A DNA stretch of 64,000 bases, from contig NZ_LJTC01000002.1 of NCBI RefSeq assembly GCF_001306915.1, positions 196,108 to 260,107 of the forward strand, given 5' to 3'. This DNA is from Pseudoalteromonas lipolytica (lineage in GTDB: Bacteria > Pseudomonadota > Gammaproteobacteria > Enterobacterales > Alteromonadaceae). The translations under genes and the position numbers were made by a program. The notes beneath the pieces were generated by a model, which saw only the letters and a program-made list of their open reading frames with translations, was not told the DNA's origin and did no database searches. Positions 18,022-28,606 of the stretch are shown here, one piece after another. How positions within the stretch are numbered: position 1 is the first letter of the stretch; each line of letters begins with the position of its first letter.

Positions 18022-18984
18022 ATGCGCTTTATCTTCTGCATTTTTTATATTTCAGTCCTCAGTGGTTGTCAGAGTTTTATTGCTTATCAAATCACTCAAC
18101 CTGTTGAAGAGATATCTTACGGTGGCCCTGACGACCCAATGTTGAATACCGTTTACGAAGGTATACCTCGAAAAACATGTAACACTACACATGAATGTTT
18201 AGCAGTTAGAATATTTTCCCATAATGATTTAATCGAATATTTTGAGCAAGGTGAACAATTTGGCATAACTTTTCAACTTAAATCAAAAGAGGAAATGGAA
18301 ACATTTGAAACAACTTTGACCTCTATAAATGGTGCCAAACAGAAAAACGATTCAGCAATTATACTATTCCCAGGTTATGGTGTGAGTAGTTTGATTTATA
18401 GCTTTCAAGCTCGTTGGCTAAGCCATTTTACTGGCAAAGATGTTATCCTTATGCCTGCGAGCAATCAATATAGTGAATTCAAGTTTGGTCTAAATAGTCT
18501 TGATGTATTAAAGCATTTTTTAAATACCAACCAATACCAACAAATTGATATTTTAAGTTATTCAATGGGCAGTATTGCCGCAGTGCAACTTGCAAAGCAA
18601 ATGCCTAATGTAAAGCAACAGATAATGGTTGCACCAATAGTGCATTTTGACACCGCATTAATGTCCGTAGCTAAAAATTATCACCCCACCTTAAGCTACT
18701 TTGTCAAAGATAATGATTTTAAAAACGCAGCAAAAAATGTAATTCAAAACAGTGCTATTGATGAAACACAGCTTGATTTATTCGCCCTACTGAACAGCAA
18801 ACAATCAGCTAATAGAACCACACTCTATGTCAGTAACGCAGACCCAATAAGCCCAGCTGGTTATTGGCAAGCGCTTCAAAATAAGAGTGTATCTGTAGTG
18901 CATTACAGTAATTTGAACCACACCAGAATGGTCAGCCTTATCAATCAAGCCATGCGCAATGAAGTATTACATCGATTAATGTAA
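18022..18984 (+). CDS. Lipoprotein alpha/beta hydrolase
   Basis: A 320-residue predicted lipoprotein with a lipobox LSGC (Cys16). The hydrolase fold is suggested by ILFPGYGVSSLIY (the oxyanion strand and loop). LSYSMGSIAA follows, a nucleophile elbow with Ser181, where the usual first Gly of GxSxG is Ser. DPISPAGYW carries a likely acid Asp, and NLNHTRM a likely catalytic His near the C-terminus. The substrate is unknown. AT-rich compared with the transpeptidase operon. The following gene starts 22 nt later and is also a serine hydrolase, so the two may be cotranscribed. Confidence 0.7.
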   Translation: MRFIFCIFYISVLSGCQSFIAYQITQPVEEISYGGPDDPMLNTVYEGIPRKTCNTTHECLAVRIFSHNDLIEYFEQGEQFGITFQLKSKEEMETFETTLTSINGAKQKNDSAIILFPGYGVSSLIYSFQARWLSHFTGKDVILMPASNQYSEFKFGLNSLDVLKHFLNTNQYQQIDILSYSMGSIAAVQLAKQMPNVKQQIMVAPIVHFDTALMSVAKNYHPTLSYFVKDNDFKNAAKNVIQNSAIDETQLDLFALLNSKQSANRTTLYVSNADPISPAGYWQALQNKSVSVVHYSNLNHTRMVSLINQAMRNEVLHRLM

Positions 18985-19006
18985 CCAACAAATAACAAGG
19001 AAAGCA

Positions 19007-20449
19007 ATGAACATATTCTTTAATAAACTAAGACTACTTGTAGTTTTTTATTTAGTCGCAATTTCAAGCCTCGCACATAGCCAAAACATGCAAGCAGAGA
19101 TGGCTGACTTTATTAATGGCTTTCATAACTTTAAGCAGTTTAATGGCAATGTGTTAGTTGCAAAGGATGGAAAAGTACTGTTTGAACAAAGCGTTGGCTA
19201 TGCCAACTTTGAATGGGGTATAAAACATAGTAATAAAAGTAAATTTAGAATTGGTTCAATTACCAAACAGTTTACCGCCATGTTAATTCTGCAATTGGCA
19301 CAAGATGGTAAACTCAAACTCGATGATCACCTTGCAACATACCTCCCTGATTACAGAAAAGATATAGCCACTAAAATTACCCTTCGGCAAATACTTAATC
19401 ACACCTCAGGTCTTGGAAATTATACTCAGGCAAAATCGTTTCGTGATGAGTACAGCCGAAACCCTTACAGTGTTGATGAATTTATTCGCTTATTATGTAG
19501 TGATGATCTAGTGTTCGAACCTGGCACTGAATTTCGTTATAGCAACTCTGGCTATTTTATTTTAGGTGCGGTAATCGAAAAGGTAACAGGTCAAAAATAT
19601 CAAGACGTATTACAGAAGAATATTTTAGATCCACTCGATATGAAGGATACAGGCTATGACTCTCACAATAAAATCATTAAATTTCGCGTATCGGGTTACG
19701 ACAATGGCCTAGCAGGTTATAGCAATACTGATTATTTAGATATGTCTATCCCGTATGCTGCTGGGTCAATGTATTCAACAGCACGAGATTTACTAAAATG
19801 GGATCAAGCTCTCTACACAGATAAGTTATTGAACAACGAATATAAAAAACAGATGTATCAAGTTTCTGAGCAAAGAAATTATGCGCTTGGTTGGGAAGTT
19901 ACAAACCTTGATAAAAGCACCTACGGAAAACCCCTAACACGTATCCAACATGGCGGTGGTATTAATGGTTTTAATGCATTTATAAGTAGAATAATCGAAG
20001 ACAAATTACTGGTTATTATTTTAAATAACACCGGTGGTGCGCCACTCACACCCATGACTAATGGCTTACTTGCAATCTACTATGGCAAACCCTACGAAAA
20101 AGCGACAGAGCATGCAGATAGTAAACTTTATAACGCATTTAAACGTGAAGGTATTGCAGGGCTAAAGAATACCTATCAGCAAATGGTGAGTGAGGGTAAT
20201 ACGCCTAGAGAAAGGTCGCTAAACTACTTTGGCTATGAATTAATGCAGATGGATGAGCTAGACGCCGCAATAACGGTGTTTGAACTCAACAATCAATCTT
20301 ATCCAGATTCAGCAAATACGTTTGACAGTTTAGGTGAAGCATATTTAACAGCTGGTGATAAACAAAAAGCATTAGCAAGTTACAAAAGTGCGCTAAAACT
20401 TAATCCTGACAGTGAAAGTGCTAAACAAGCTATTGAGAAATTACAATAA
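19007..20449 (+). CDS. Serine hydrolase, beta-lactamase/class C fold, with C-terminal TPR
   Basis: A 480-residue exported protein of the beta-lactamase-related (PF00144) family. A signal peptide ends near SLAHS. The active-site motifs are SITK (Ser84, Lys87), YSN (178-180) and QHGGGINGF (the KTG-equivalent HGG). About residues 435-480 form a TPR (FDSLGEAYLTAGDKQKALAS), a common addition in this group. Such proteins are usually peptidases or esterases rather than true beta-lactamases. The gene follows the lipoprotein hydrolase by 22 nt and ends at a bidirectional terminator. Confidence 0.85.
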   Translation: MNIFFNKLRLLVVFYLVAISSLAHSQNMQAEMADFINGFHNFKQFNGNVLVAKDGKVLFEQSVGYANFEWGIKHSNKSKFRIGSITKQFTAMLILQLAQDGKLKLDDHLATYLPDYRKDIATKITLRQILNHTSGLGNYTQAKSFRDEYSRNPYSVDEFIRLLCSDDLVFEPGTEFRYSNSGYFILGAVIEKVTGQKYQDVLQKNILDPLDMKDTGYDSHNKIIKFRVSGYDNGLAGYSNTDYLDMSIPYAAGSMYSTARDLLKWDQALYTDKLLNNEYKKQMYQVSEQRNYALGWEVTNLDKSTYGKPLTRIQHGGGINGFNAFISRIIEDKLLVIILNNTGGAPLTPMTNGLLAIYYGKPYEKATEHADSKLYNAFKREGIAGLKNTYQQMVSEGNTPRERSLNYFGYELMQMDELDAAITVFELNNQSYPDSANTFDSLGEAYLTAGDKQKALASYKSALKLNPDSESAKQAIEKLQ

Positions 20450-20452
20450 ATA

Positions 20453-20479
20453 AAGGCCACAAGAGTGGCCTTATTTTTT
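20453..20479. terminator. Bidirectional terminator between the serine hydrolase and ribB
   Basis: AAGGCCAC/GTGGCCTT stem with a 4-nt loop. The plus strand continues TTATTTTTTT and the minus strand TATTTATTG, so it can serve both convergent genes. Confidence 0.85.
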
Positions 20480-20498
20480 TACTTACGGCTTAAAGCTT

Positions 20499-21158
20499 TT
20501 AGCAAGCCTGTTTTTGCGTTGCTTGGATATAGGCAACTAAATCTTCAATCGATACAACAGGCATATTGTGCTCACTGGCAAACTTGCTTACTTCAGGCAA
20601 GCGAGCCATTGAACCATCTGGATTCGTTAATTCACAAATAACACCAAACGGTGTTAAACCCGCTAACTGCATTAAATCAACCGATGCCTCGGTATGGCCA
20701 CGGCGCACTAATACACCACCCGTTTGTGCTCGCAGTCCAAACACATGTCCTGGACGAGACAAATCTTCAGGCTTTGCATTGTCAGCTGTTGCCGCTTTAA
20801 TGGTGGTTACACGATCAGCTGCTGAAACGCCGGTTGTCACGCCCGTTTTAGCTTCAATGGTCACTGTATAAGCTGTTTTGTTTTGGCTGGTGTTATGCTC
20901 AACCATTTGTGGTAAATCAAGCTGTTTAACACGCTCATCGCCCATGCAAAGACACACAATACCGCTGCCTTCACGGATCATCATGGCCATTTGCTCTGTG
21001 GTCAGGTGCTGTGCTGAATACACAAAATCACCTTCGTTTTCACGGTTTTCGTCATCTACTACAAGTACGCCTTCACCTTGCTGCAAGGCAGCAATAGCAC
21101 GTTCAACGCGTTCAAGTGGTTCGCCAAATTGGCTAAGTAAAGAAGACTGAATCATCAT
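20499..21158 (-). CDS. ribB: 3,4-dihydroxy-2-butanone 4-phosphate synthase
   Basis: A 219-residue enzyme that converts ribulose 5-phosphate to the four-carbon precursor of riboflavin plus formate. [13 protein letters not shown] holds the acidic metal-binding residues, and [25 protein letters not shown] in pieces (RPGHVF, RRGHTEA) is the second conserved region. It has the length and N-terminus ([12 protein letters not shown]) of the stand-alone E. coli RibB, not a RibBA fusion. It is preceded by an FMN riboswitch, so it responds to flavin levels independently of a rib operon. Two adjacent ATG codons (21158 and 21155) could both start. Confidence 0.96.
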   Translation of the reverse strand: MMIQSSLLSQFGEPLERVERAIAALQQGEGVLVVDDENRENEGDFVYSAQHLTTEQMAMMIREGSGIVCLCMGDERVKQLDLPQMVEHNTSQNKTAYTVTIEAKTGVTTGVSAADRVTTIKAATADNAKPEDLSRPGHVFGLRAQTGGVLVRRGHTEASVDLMQLAGLTPFGVICELTNPDGSMARLPEVSKFASEHNMPVVSIEDLVAYIQATQKQAC

Positions 21159-21263
21159 TTTTAATACCTATTAAATTAAATATGAAAAGATTCAGGACAT
21201 TGAAAGGCACAGCAAAAAAGACCACCCGCAGGCAGCCAATTACTGTTTTATAGATAAACTATA

Positions 21264-21403
21264 TTCTCTTTCATCCGGACTATCACCGTCGGCTCTGGCC
21301 TCTCACCAGATCTGCTGACCTCTAACCAAAGTTAAAGCGCTCGCGGGCTCACTTAAATTTAAAGTATACCGCCGGTGGGGAATTTCACCCCGCCCTGAGA
21401 ATG
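21264..21403 (-). ncRNA. FMN riboswitch (RFN element) upstream of ribB
   Basis: On the minus strand the RFN blocks appear in order: TCTCAGGGCGGGGTGAAATT, CCCCACCGGCGGTA, AGCCCGCGAGC, GGTCAGCAGATCTGGTGAGA, GCCAGAGCCGACGGTGA and AGTCCGGATGAAAGAGAA. This is a textbook match. About 105 nt follow before ribB, including a T-run at 21213-21218 (minus strand) after a GC-rich stretch, a possible expression platform. Confidence 0.97.
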
Positions 21404-21453
21404 TTGCTTAATCAATAAGATGAATAAGCCAAGCTATTCTATACCTAAAGTAA

Positions 21454-22392
21454 TTAGTTATCGAGTACCCGCTTATCTAATATGCCTTTTTCAATCAGTT
21501 GATTGAGGATCGCCTTGGTTTTTTCTCGGCATATATCACGCACTAGACGAACCGCGGGTGTAATGGACTGTCGACTTGGGCATATTAGCCAAAGCTCAGC
21601 ACATAAGTGAGGATAATTTTGCATCACGGGCACTACCCGCCCACTTAGTAAATCATCACTGATATCAATACATGATTTAACCGCTAGGCCTTTACCAGCC
21701 ACGCACCAACGCCTTACCAAATCACCATCATTAGATGCTCGGCGGCCTTGCATTTTCACCTTAAAACGCTCGGTTCCATCGGTAAATTCCCAGACATTAT
21801 TGATGATATCTTGTAGTTGATAAAACAGGCCTTGATGCTGATTTAATTCATCGGGATGTGTCGGCGCGCCATGTTCGGCAATGTACTTCGAGGTTGCACA
21901 TAACAGCCGCGGAACATTACAAATTTTAAAGCCATACAAATTTGAGTCGGATGGCGAGCCATACCTAAGGGCAAAATCAACGGAGTCTCGGTAAAAGTCG
22001 ACATTACTATCGCTAATATGCGGGCGCATACTCAGCTTTGGATACTCATCAAGTAGCTCATCTAACCATGGGATAATGATGTTGCGGCCTAAATCTGAAG
22101 ATAATGCGACTCTTAGTTCTCCTTCAATTTCATCATGCTCACCTTTTAACGCGAGTGTGGCTTGGTCTAGCATGAGCACTGCTTGCTGACACTGAGGTAA
22201 AAAGCGCTCCCCTGCCGCAGATAAACGCAAATGACGAGTAGTTCTAACAAATAACTCAGCCCCCAGCGCTGCTTCAACACGTTTAATTGCCGCACTGGCG
22301 GTAGCAGCTCGCATGTCTAATTTGGCTGCCGCGGTTGTAATACTGCGAAATTCAGCCACCTTGAGGATTAATTTAAGATCTTCAACCAGCAT
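21454..22392 (-). CDS. LysR-family transcriptional regulator
   Basis: A 312-residue regulator with an N-terminal winged helix-turn-helix (residues about 1-60; FRSITTAAAKLDMRAATASA, then FVRTTRHLRLSAAG) and a substrate-binding-like effector domain (about 90-295). It is transcribed away from a nitroreductase gene with about 100 nt between them, the usual arrangement for a LysR regulator and its target, so it may control that gene; the inducer is unknown. The start codon lacks a strong ribosome site. Confidence 0.9.
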   Translation of the reverse strand: MLVEDLKLILKVAEFRSITTAAAKLDMRAATASAAIKRVEAALGAELFVRTTRHLRLSAAGERFLPQCQQAVLMLDQATLALKGEHDEIEGELRVALSSDLGRNIIIPWLDELLDEYPKLSMRPHISDSNVDFYRDSVDFALRYGSPSDSNLYGFKICNVPRLLCATSKYIAEHGAPTHPDELNQHQGLFYQLQDIINNVWEFTDGTERFKVKMQGRRASNDGDLVRRWCVAGKGLAVKSCIDISDDLLSGRVVPVMQNYPHLCAELWLICPSRQSITPAVRLVRDICREKTKAILNQLIEKGILDKRVLDN

Positions 22393-22494
22393 ATTAACTA
22401 AAAATTTTTGATAATGTTTTTTCGATTATGCGCTTTATCGTAAAGTATGCAAGGCGTAAACTGCACCTAATTGTTATACATGCGGGAGCAAATC

Positions 22495-23151
22495 ATGACA
22501 CACCCAATCATTTCTGACTTACAACGCCGTTATACTAGTAAACGTTACGACGCTTCAAAACAAATTAGCCAAGCAGACTTAGCTGTAATTTTAGAAGCAT
22601 TACGTTTATCGCCATCGTCTATTAATTCTCAACCATGGAAGTTTGTGGTCATTGAATCAGAGCAAGGTAAACAGCGTCTGCATGATAGTTTTGCAAATAA
22701 GTTTCAGTTTAACCAAGTTCATGCAAAAGCGGCATCACACACCATTTTATTTGCTTATAACCCAAGCTATAAACGTGCTGATTATGAAAAAGTAATTGAT
22801 GCCGATATTGCTAATGGCCGTACAAAAGCAGAAAACAAAGAGCAAGCATTTGGCGCCTTCGCCTTTGTTGATTTAAATACTGATGAGCAAGGTGTTAACG
22901 CTGCTTGGACTAAAGCGCAAACCTACATTGCCTTAGGTAATACCATGCATACAGTGGCTCGTTTAGGTTTAGACTCAACACCGATGGAAGGTGTCGATAA
23001 AGACTTACTCGGTGAGCTTTTTGCAGATGAATTAGGCGACTATGTTTGTGAGGTGGCACTCGCTATTGGTTATCACGAGCCAGAGCAAGATTATAATGCT
23101 GCATTACCAAAATCGCGTTTAGATAAAAATTCTGTAATTAAGATTGTTTAA
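22495..23151 (+). CDS. nfsB: NfsB-like oxygen-insensitive NAD(P)H nitroreductase
   Basis: A 218-residue FMN enzyme that reduces nitro groups, quinones or flavins with NAD(P)H. The RRYTSKRYDASKQIS start, LSPSSINSQPWKFVV (FMN phosphate contact) and the C-terminal ALPKSRLDKNS correspond to E. coli NfsB (KRHSTKAFDASKKL, SPSSTNSQPWHF, ATLPKSRLPQN), and the length matches (217). I use the ATG at 22495 because GGGAG lies 7 nt upstream; the open frame extends back to a TTG at 22471 without support. Divergent from a LysR gene. Ends in a terminator. Confidence 0.92.
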   Translation: MTHPIISDLQRRYTSKRYDASKQISQADLAVILEALRLSPSSINSQPWKFVVIESEQGKQRLHDSFANKFQFNQVHAKAASHTILFAYNPSYKRADYEKVIDADIANGRTKAENKEQAFGAFAFVDLNTDEQGVNAAWTKAQTYIALGNTMHTVARLGLDSTPMEGVDKDLLGELFADELGDYVCEVALAIGYHEPEQDYNAALPKSRLDKNSVIKIV

Positions 23152-23162
23152 CAAACCTTAAT

Positions 23163-23194
23163 AGTTACGCCTTTTAATGTAGGCGTAACTTTAA
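23163..23194 (+). terminator. Terminator after nfsB
   Basis: AGTTACGCC/GGCGTAACT stem with a 10-nt loop followed by TTAAAT; only a short T-run. Confidence 0.6.
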
Positions 23195-23223
23195 ATGGCT
23201 ATTATAAATGAGCTTATAAGCTT

Positions 23224-23625
23224 TTAATCAGATAGAAACTGCCTATACACTTTTTCATCCAAGCCTAAATTAGGGCAAACCAAGGTTTTATCCTTCACCT
23301 TTGATAATGATAGTGTTTCATTATTAACAATAACAGCTTGATATTCTAGTGAACAGTTATCTTCTTTTGTTACGGACCATCTCGACAGCTTATCTAACGG
23401 TGATGGTGCCCCAGAAATAATATAAACCTCTGTTTCACCATATTTCTTAAAATTCAATAAATTATCATGAACTTTCACTAAACTGCATGGAGTAATTAAC
23501 CCCAGTTTTTTTTCTGTGTTATTTAACTTCACTGTACAACTTTCAGAATTTACATAAAGAGCACTTTTCGCAGTTGAACAGGACAAAAGTAATATCATGC
23601 CAAGCAATAATAATTTTACTTTCAC
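23224..23625 (-). CDS. Hypothetical exported protein
   Basis: A 133-residue protein starting with a basic, hydrophobic signal (VKVKLLLLGMILLLSCSTA). It may be a lipoprotein (LLSC) or be cleaved after AKSA. Four or five later cysteines (ESCTV, TPCSL, DNCSL, LVCPN) suggest disulphides. I place the start at GTG 23625 because GGGAG lies 8 nt upstream; the open frame extends to a TTG at 23646. The AT content is high. No family recognised. Confidence 0.6.
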   Translation of the reverse strand: MKVKLLLLGMILLLSCSTAKSALYVNSESCTVKLNNTEKKLGLITPCSLVKVHDNLLNFKKYGETEVYIISGAPSPLDKLSRWSVTKEDNCSLEYQAVIVNNETLSLSKVKDKTLVCPNLGLDEKVYRQFLSD

Positions 23626-23682
23626 ACTAATATCTCCCAAAACCAAACTTGATCACCTAGTTCTAGCCAATCAGAGCTTCCT

Positions 23683-24726
23683 TTAATTACATATTGTCTT
23701 CACAACCACATTACTCGCCATACCTTCACACAAATCTGCAGTTATTGTGGCAACAGCACCATTAATTAATGCTAAATTAGGGGCTACGTGGCCAATGTCG
23801 GCATCAACAATAACTGGGAACAAATTGCCTTTAAATGCGAGCTCTATTGCTTGGTATTCATCAAAGTAGCAGTCGTTATTAATTGCAGGGCTGCGGCCGA
23901 ATACCACCGCATTTACATCAGTAAAAACATCATTCAACTTTAACGATAACAAACAACGTGCAAGGGCCATTGGACTGAGCTCTGCATTTTCTAGGTATAA
24001 AATTAACCCCTCTGGTGCATACTGTTTTTTAAACTCATGCAATGCATAGTAATTAGAGGGTAACAACAGACCTAAGGTATCTAAACAGCCGCCAATTAAG
24101 CGACCAGACACTTCAATTTGGCGTTTATCTTTATAGTTAATACAGCGCCATTGGCTAGGAGCAGTATAGTCAAATTGAGCCTCAGGCTTAGCTTTATAAT
24201 CAATTTGCTTTTGCTGATAAAAAGGCGAAGCAACTTGATGCAATTGCTGTTTTTCTTCAAGTGACATGGCACTGAATATATTTGCTAAATAAACATCGGA
24301 ATCGTCAGGGTGAATTTGCATTAAATTCGCAGCGTGCAAGGTTGCCCAGCCACAACGAGTGGTTAATGCACATGCAAACGTGCTGATATCTGAAAAGCCA
24401 ACCAACCATTTAGGTTTTGCTTTACTTATCGCATTAAAATCGAGAAGCGGTAAAATTTCCATGGTGAGATCGCCCCCCCATGGCGGCATGATGGCTGCGA
24501 TTGAATCATCAGTTAAATACTGCATGAGCTCATCAGCACGTTGCTTTGCACTATTGTGTGACTGACGTAAGCAGGCACCTTCAACAACAATAAAACCTTT
24601 GGCTGTTAAGCCATTAAGTACTATGTCTAAGCGCTCATGAAAGGCTTTATCAACACCTGATGAAAAAGCACATATGGCTATTTTATCACCTTGAACAAGT
24701 GGTTTAGGATACTGAATTTTCGCCAT
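23683..24726 (-). CDS. S66-family LD-carboxypeptidase, MccF-like
   Basis: A 347-residue serine peptidase of the LdcA/MccF family. These enzymes cleave L,D-peptide or related amide bonds in murein peptides or microcin C-type antibiotics. WLVGFSDIS holds the catalytic Ser112; LENAELSP carries the likely Glu and DADIGHVAPN the likely His of the Ser-Glu-His triad. PPWGGDLTMEILPLLDF is the conserved GG loop. I use the ATG at 24726 because AAGGAG lies 5 nt upstream; the frame extends 34 codons further without homology. The MccF-like C-terminus suggests a detoxifying or self-protection role as an alternative to murein recycling. Confidence 0.85.
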   Translation of the reverse strand: MAKIQYPKPLVQGDKIAICAFSSGVDKAFHERLDIVLNGLTAKGFIVVEGACLRQSHNSAKQRADELMQYLTDDSIAAIMPPWGGDLTMEILPLLDFNAISKAKPKWLVGFSDISTFACALTTRCGWATLHAANLMQIHPDDSDVYLANIFSAMSLEEKQQLHQVASPFYQQKQIDYKAKPEAQFDYTAPSQWRCINYKDKRQIEVSGRLIGGCLDTLGLLLPSNYYALHEFKKQYAPEGLILYLENAELSPMALARCLLSLKLNDVFTDVNAVVFGRSPAINNDCYFDEYQAIELAFKGNLFPVIVDADIGHVAPNLALINGAVATITADLCEGMASNVVVKTICN

Positions 24727-24794
24727 TATTACTCCTTCATTGCAACAGTTTGTAGCCAACGTACCGAATAAATCCACGCCTGTAAACAGGCATA

Positions 24795-24824
24795 AAAAAA
24801 CCGCAGTGTGAACTGCGGTTTTTC
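24795..24824 (-). terminator. Intrinsic terminator after greA
   Basis: AAACCGCAGT/ACTGCGGTTT stem with a 4-nt loop followed on the minus strand by TTTTATGCC, 23 nt past the greA stop. Confidence 0.88.
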
Positions 24825-24843
24825 TCAATGCTTGGTTAAGCTA

Positions 24844-25320
24844 CTAAATATACTCAACTTCAATGATTTCGTACTCTACTTCACCGTTTGGCGTTTTAAT
24901 GATAACGGCATCATCTACCTCTTTACCAATTAAACCACGCGCGATTGGTGAGTTAACAGAGATCAGGTTGTTTTTGATATCTGCTTCGTCATCGCCTACG
25001 ATTTGGTATTTTACTTCAGCATCGGTTTCAACATTAACGATAGTGACCGTTGTGCCAAAAATAACTTTACCTGTGTTAGGCATTTTAGTTACATCAATGA
25101 TTTGCACATTTGAAAGCTTCGCTTCAATTTCTTGAATACGGCCTTCGCAGAAACCTTGTTGCTCACGAGCAGCGTGGTATTCAGCGTTTTCTTTCAAATC
25201 ACCGTGCTCACGTGCTTCAGCGATATCAGCAACGATTTTTGGACGGGTAACTGTTTTTAATTCGTTAAGTTCTTCGCGCAGTAATGCTGCACCACGAACT
25301 GTCATCGGAATTGATTGCAT
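24844..25320 (-). CDS. greA: Transcript cleavage factor GreA
   Basis: A 158-residue elongation factor that enters the RNA polymerase secondary channel and stimulates cleavage of backtracked RNA. The coiled-coil tip [20 protein letters not shown] holds the acidic catalytic residues, and the C-terminal domain ([20 protein letters not shown]) is nearly that of E. coli. [18 protein letters not shown] aligns with the E. coli start, so I begin at ATG 25320; an upstream ATG at 25365 would add 15 non-homologous residues. It follows carB by 51 nt and probably shares its transcript. Confidence 0.96.
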   Translation of the reverse strand: MQSIPMTVRGAALLREELNELKTVTRPKIVADIAEAREHGDLKENAEYHAAREQQGFCEGRIQEIEAKLSNVQIIDVTKMPNTGKVIFGTTVTIVNVETDAEVKYQIVGDDEADIKNNLISVNSPIARGLIGKEVDDAVIIKTPNGEVEYEIIEVEYI

Positions 25321-25371
25321 ATTATTCTCACTTAATCCCAAGGGCGATTGCCTCGCCCTTGGCACATTTCC

Positions 25372-28300
25372 TTAGTTCATTCGCTGGTGTAGTTCCTGAA
25401 CTGACGTCACCTTGCTACGGTCATCTGCTTGGTTTGCAGTACAGTTAGCAAATGCCGCGTTCAGAGTCGTTGTGTAGTTAGTCTTATGCTGTAACGCACC
25501 ACGACGTAACACCTTCGAATCTTCAATCGCTTGGCGGCCTTCAGTAGTGTTTACAATGTAGCTGTATTCACCATTTTTAATTCTATCAAGAATATGAGGA
25601 CGACCTTCGTATACTTTGTTCACGCGACGAACTGCAATACCAGCTTCTTCAAGTGCTTTTGCAGTGCCACCTGTTGCATCTAGCTCAAAACCAAGATCAG
25701 TCATGGTTTTAGCTAGTTCAACGATACGTGGTTTGTCACTGTTGCGTACCGATAGTAACGCGCGACCACCGCGTGGTAAAGTGTTGCTTGCACCTAATTG
25801 TGCTTTTGCGAATGCTTCGGCGAAAGTTTCACCAACACCCATAACTTCACCCGTTGAGCGCATTTCTGGGCCACGAATTGGGTCAACACCTTGGAACTTA
25901 GCAAATGGCAGTACCACTTCTTTTACGCTGTAGTAAGGAGGGATTACTTCTTTTGTAATACCTTGGCTTGCTAGCGACTGACCCGCCATACAACGTGCCG
26001 CTACTTTAGCAAGTGCGATACCTGTCGCTTTTGAAACGAACGGTACTGTACGCGCAGCACGTGGGTTTACTTCGATTAAGTAAACTTTACCGTCTTTCAC
26101 AGCAAACTGTGTATTCATCAGACCTACTACGCCAAGCTCTAGTGCCATATCTGTCACTTGCTTACGCATTACGTCTTGTACTTCAGCAGTTAGTGAGTGA
26201 GCTGGTAATGAACACGCTGAGTCACCTGAGTGAACACCTGCTTGCTCAATGTGCTCCATGATACCACCGATGATTACTTGCTCACCGTCACAGATAGCGT
26301 CAACGTCAACTTCGATTGCGTTATCTAAAAAGTGGTCAAGTAGTACTGGCGCTTCATTTGACGCTGATACTGCTTCAGTCATGTAACGACGTAAATCGTC
26401 TTCATCATAAACCACTTCCATCGCGCGACCACCTAGTACGTACGAAGGACGTACAACCAGTGGGAAGCCAATTTCAGCAGACTTAACAATCGCTTCTTCT
26501 AAAGAAGTAACCGTTGCATTCTCTGGTTGAAGAAGGTTTAGACGCTCAACAAGCTGTTGGAAACGCTCACGGTCTTCTGCACGGTCGATTGCATCTGGTG
26601 AAGTACCAATAACTGGCACGCCATTCGCTTCAAGCTCACGAGCAAGTTTTAGTGGTGTTTGACCACCGTACTGAACGATAACACCTTTTGGCTTTTCAAC
26701 ACGTACGATTTCTAATACATCTTCAAGCGTGATTGGCTCGAAGAATAAGCGATCAGATGTATCGTAGTCAGTTGAAACAGTTTCAGGGTTACAGTTAACC
26801 ATGATTGTTTCATAGCCGTCTTCACGTAAAGCTAATGCTGCGTGAACACAACAGTAATCGAATTCGATACCTTGACCGATACGGTTAGGACCACCACCGA
26901 TTACCATGATTTTATCTTTGTCAGATGGATTCGCTTCACATTCTTCATCATAAGATGAGTACATGTAAGCTGTGTCTGAGCTGAACTCTGCAGCACAGGT
27001 ATCAACGCGCTTATATACAGGCACGATAGCTAACTGGTGACGCTTCTTACGAATTTCTGCTTCAGAAACACCGGCAATTTCAGCGATACGCGCATCAGCA
27101 AAACCTTTACGCTTAAGCTTGCGTAAAAACTCAGCATTTAAACCAGCCATACCTACTTCGCTGATTGTTGCTTCGTCTTTTAAGATGTCTTCGATTTGAA
27201 CTAAGTACCAAGGGTCAATCTTAGTTAATTCGAATACGTCTTCTACGCTCATACCGTGACGCATTGCATCAGCAACGTACCAAATACGCTCAGCACCTGG
27301 CTCACGTAATTCACGGATGATTTTTTCTTTTGCTTTCGGATCATCAAGAGCAACAATTGGGTTAAAGCCCGTTGCGCCAACTTCAAGACCACGTAATGCT
27401 TTATGTAGCGACTCTTGTTGGTTACGACCAATCGCCATAACCTCACCCACAGATTTCATCTGTGTTGTAAGACGGTCGTTTGAACCTGCGAATTTTTCGA
27501 AGTTAAAGCGTGGGATCTTAGTAACAACGTAGTCGATTGACGGCTCGAAAGACGCTGGTGTTTTACCGCCAGTGATGTCGTTTTGAAGCTCATCAAGGGT
27601 GTAACCTACAGCTAGTTTTGCAGCGATTTTCGCAATTGGGAAACCGGTTGCTTTTGAAGCTAATGCAGATGAACGCGATACACGTGGGTTCATCTCGATG
27701 ATAACCATACGGCCATCAACTGGATTCACACCAAACTGTACGTTTGAACCACCTGTTTCAACACCGATTTCACGAAGTACCGCCATCGATGCATTACGCA
27801 TGATTTGGTATTCTTTATCAGTTAGTGTTTGCGCAGGAGCAACCGTGATTGAGTCACCCGTGTGAACACCCATAGGGTCAAAGTTTTCGATAGAACATAC
27901 GATGATACAGTTGTCGTTTTTGTCACGAACAACTTCCATTTCGTACTCTTTCCAACCGATTAACGATTCGTCGATTAGAAGTTCATTTGTTGGTGATAAA
28001 TCTAAACCACGCTCACAAATTTCATCAAATTCTTCTTGGTTGTATGCAACACCACCACCGGTACCACCCATAGTGAATGATGGACGAATGATACATGGGA
28101 AACCGATGCGGCTAAGTACATCGTGTGCTTCTTCCATTGAGTGAGCGATTTCTGCACGCGGACACTCAAGGCCAATGTTCTTCATTGCTACGTCAAAACG
28201 CTCACGGTTTTCAGCTTTATCGATTGCATCAGCAGTTGCACCGATTAGCTCAACACCATGTTTTGCCAGTACACCGTGCTTGTCTAAATCAAGCGCACAG

Positions 28301-28590
28301 TTTAATGCTGTTTGACCACCCATAGTAGGTAGTACTGCATCTGGCTTTTCTTTTTCAATGATTTTCTCTACCACTTCCCAGTGAATTGGTTCGATGTACG
28401 TCGCATCCGCCATTTCAGGGTCAGTCATGATAGTTGCAGGGTTCGAGTTTACAAGAATTACTCGAAAGCCTTCTTCTCGTAGTGCTTTACACGCTTGTGC
28501 ACCAGAGTAGTCAAATTCACAAGCTTGACCGATTACGATCGGGCCCGCGCCTAAGATAAGAATGCTTTTTATGTCGGTACGTTTTGGCAT
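25372..28590 (-). CDS. carB: Carbamoyl-phosphate synthase large subunit
   Basis: A 1072-residue subunit (E. coli 1073) that makes carbamoyl phosphate from bicarbonate, ammonia and two ATP for arginine and pyrimidine synthesis. Two homologous ATP-grasp halves are visible (about 1-400 and 550-935), each with a glycine-rich loop ([10 protein letters not shown] and [10 protein letters not shown]). The C-terminal 140 residues form the allosteric MGS-like domain ([19 protein letters not shown]), which binds UMP/IMP and ornithine. A GGAG site precedes the ATG, and the gene follows carA by 16 nt, forming carAB. Confidence 0.98.
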   Translation of the reverse strand: MPKRTDIKSILILGAGPIVIGQACEFDYSGAQACKALREEGFRVILVNSNPATIMTDPEMADATYIEPIHWEVVEKIIEKEKPDAVLPTMGGQTALNCALDLDKHGVLAKHGVELIGATADAIDKAENRERFDVAMKNIGLECPRAEIAHSMEEAHDVLSRIGFPCIIRPSFTMGGTGGGVAYNQEEFDEICERGLDLSPTNELLIDESLIGWKEYEMEVVRDKNDNCIIVCSIENFDPMGVHTGDSITVAPAQTLTDKEYQIMRNASMAVLREIGVETGGSNVQFGVNPVDGRMVIIEMNPRVSRSSALASKATGFPIAKIAAKLAVGYTLDELQNDITGGKTPASFEPSIDYVVTKIPRFNFEKFAGSNDRLTTQMKSVGEVMAIGRNQQESLHKALRGLEVGATGFNPIVALDDPKAKEKIIRELREPGAERIWYVADAMRHGMSVEDVFELTKIDPWYLVQIEDILKDEATISEVGMAGLNAEFLRKLKRKGFADARIAEIAGVSEAEIRKKRHQLAIVPVYKRVDTCAAEFSSDTAYMYSSYDEECEANPSDKDKIMVIGGGPNRIGQGIEFDYCCVHAALALREDGYETIMVNCNPETVSTDYDTSDRLFFEPITLEDVLEIVRVEKPKGVIVQYGGQTPLKLARELEANGVPVIGTSPDAIDRAEDRERFQQLVERLNLLQPENATVTSLEEAIVKSAEIGFPLVVRPSYVLGGRAMEVVYDEDDLRRYMTEAVSASNEAPVLLDHFLDNAIEVDVDAICDGEQVIIGGIMEHIEQAGVHSGDSACSLPAHSLTAEVQDVMRKQVTDMALELGVVGLMNTQFAVKDGKVYLIEVNPRAARTVPFVSKATGIALAKVAARCMAGQSLASQGITKEVIPPYYSVKEVVLPFAKFQGVDPIRGPEMRSTGEVMGVGETFAEAFAKAQLGASNTLPRGGRALLSVRNSDKPRIVELAKTMTDLGFELDATGGTAKALEEAGIAVRRVNKVYEGRPHILDRIKNGEYSYIVNTTEGRQAIEDSKVLRRGALQHKTNYTTTLNAAFANCTANQADDRSKVTSVQELHQRMN

Positions 28591-28606
28591 TGTTACTCCG
28601 GTTAAA

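Noticed and set aside
19007..20449. True class C beta-lactamase (resistance gene)
   Set aside because: It has HGG instead of KTG and a TPR tail, as in beta-lactamase-fold peptidases and esterases, so resistance should not be inferred.
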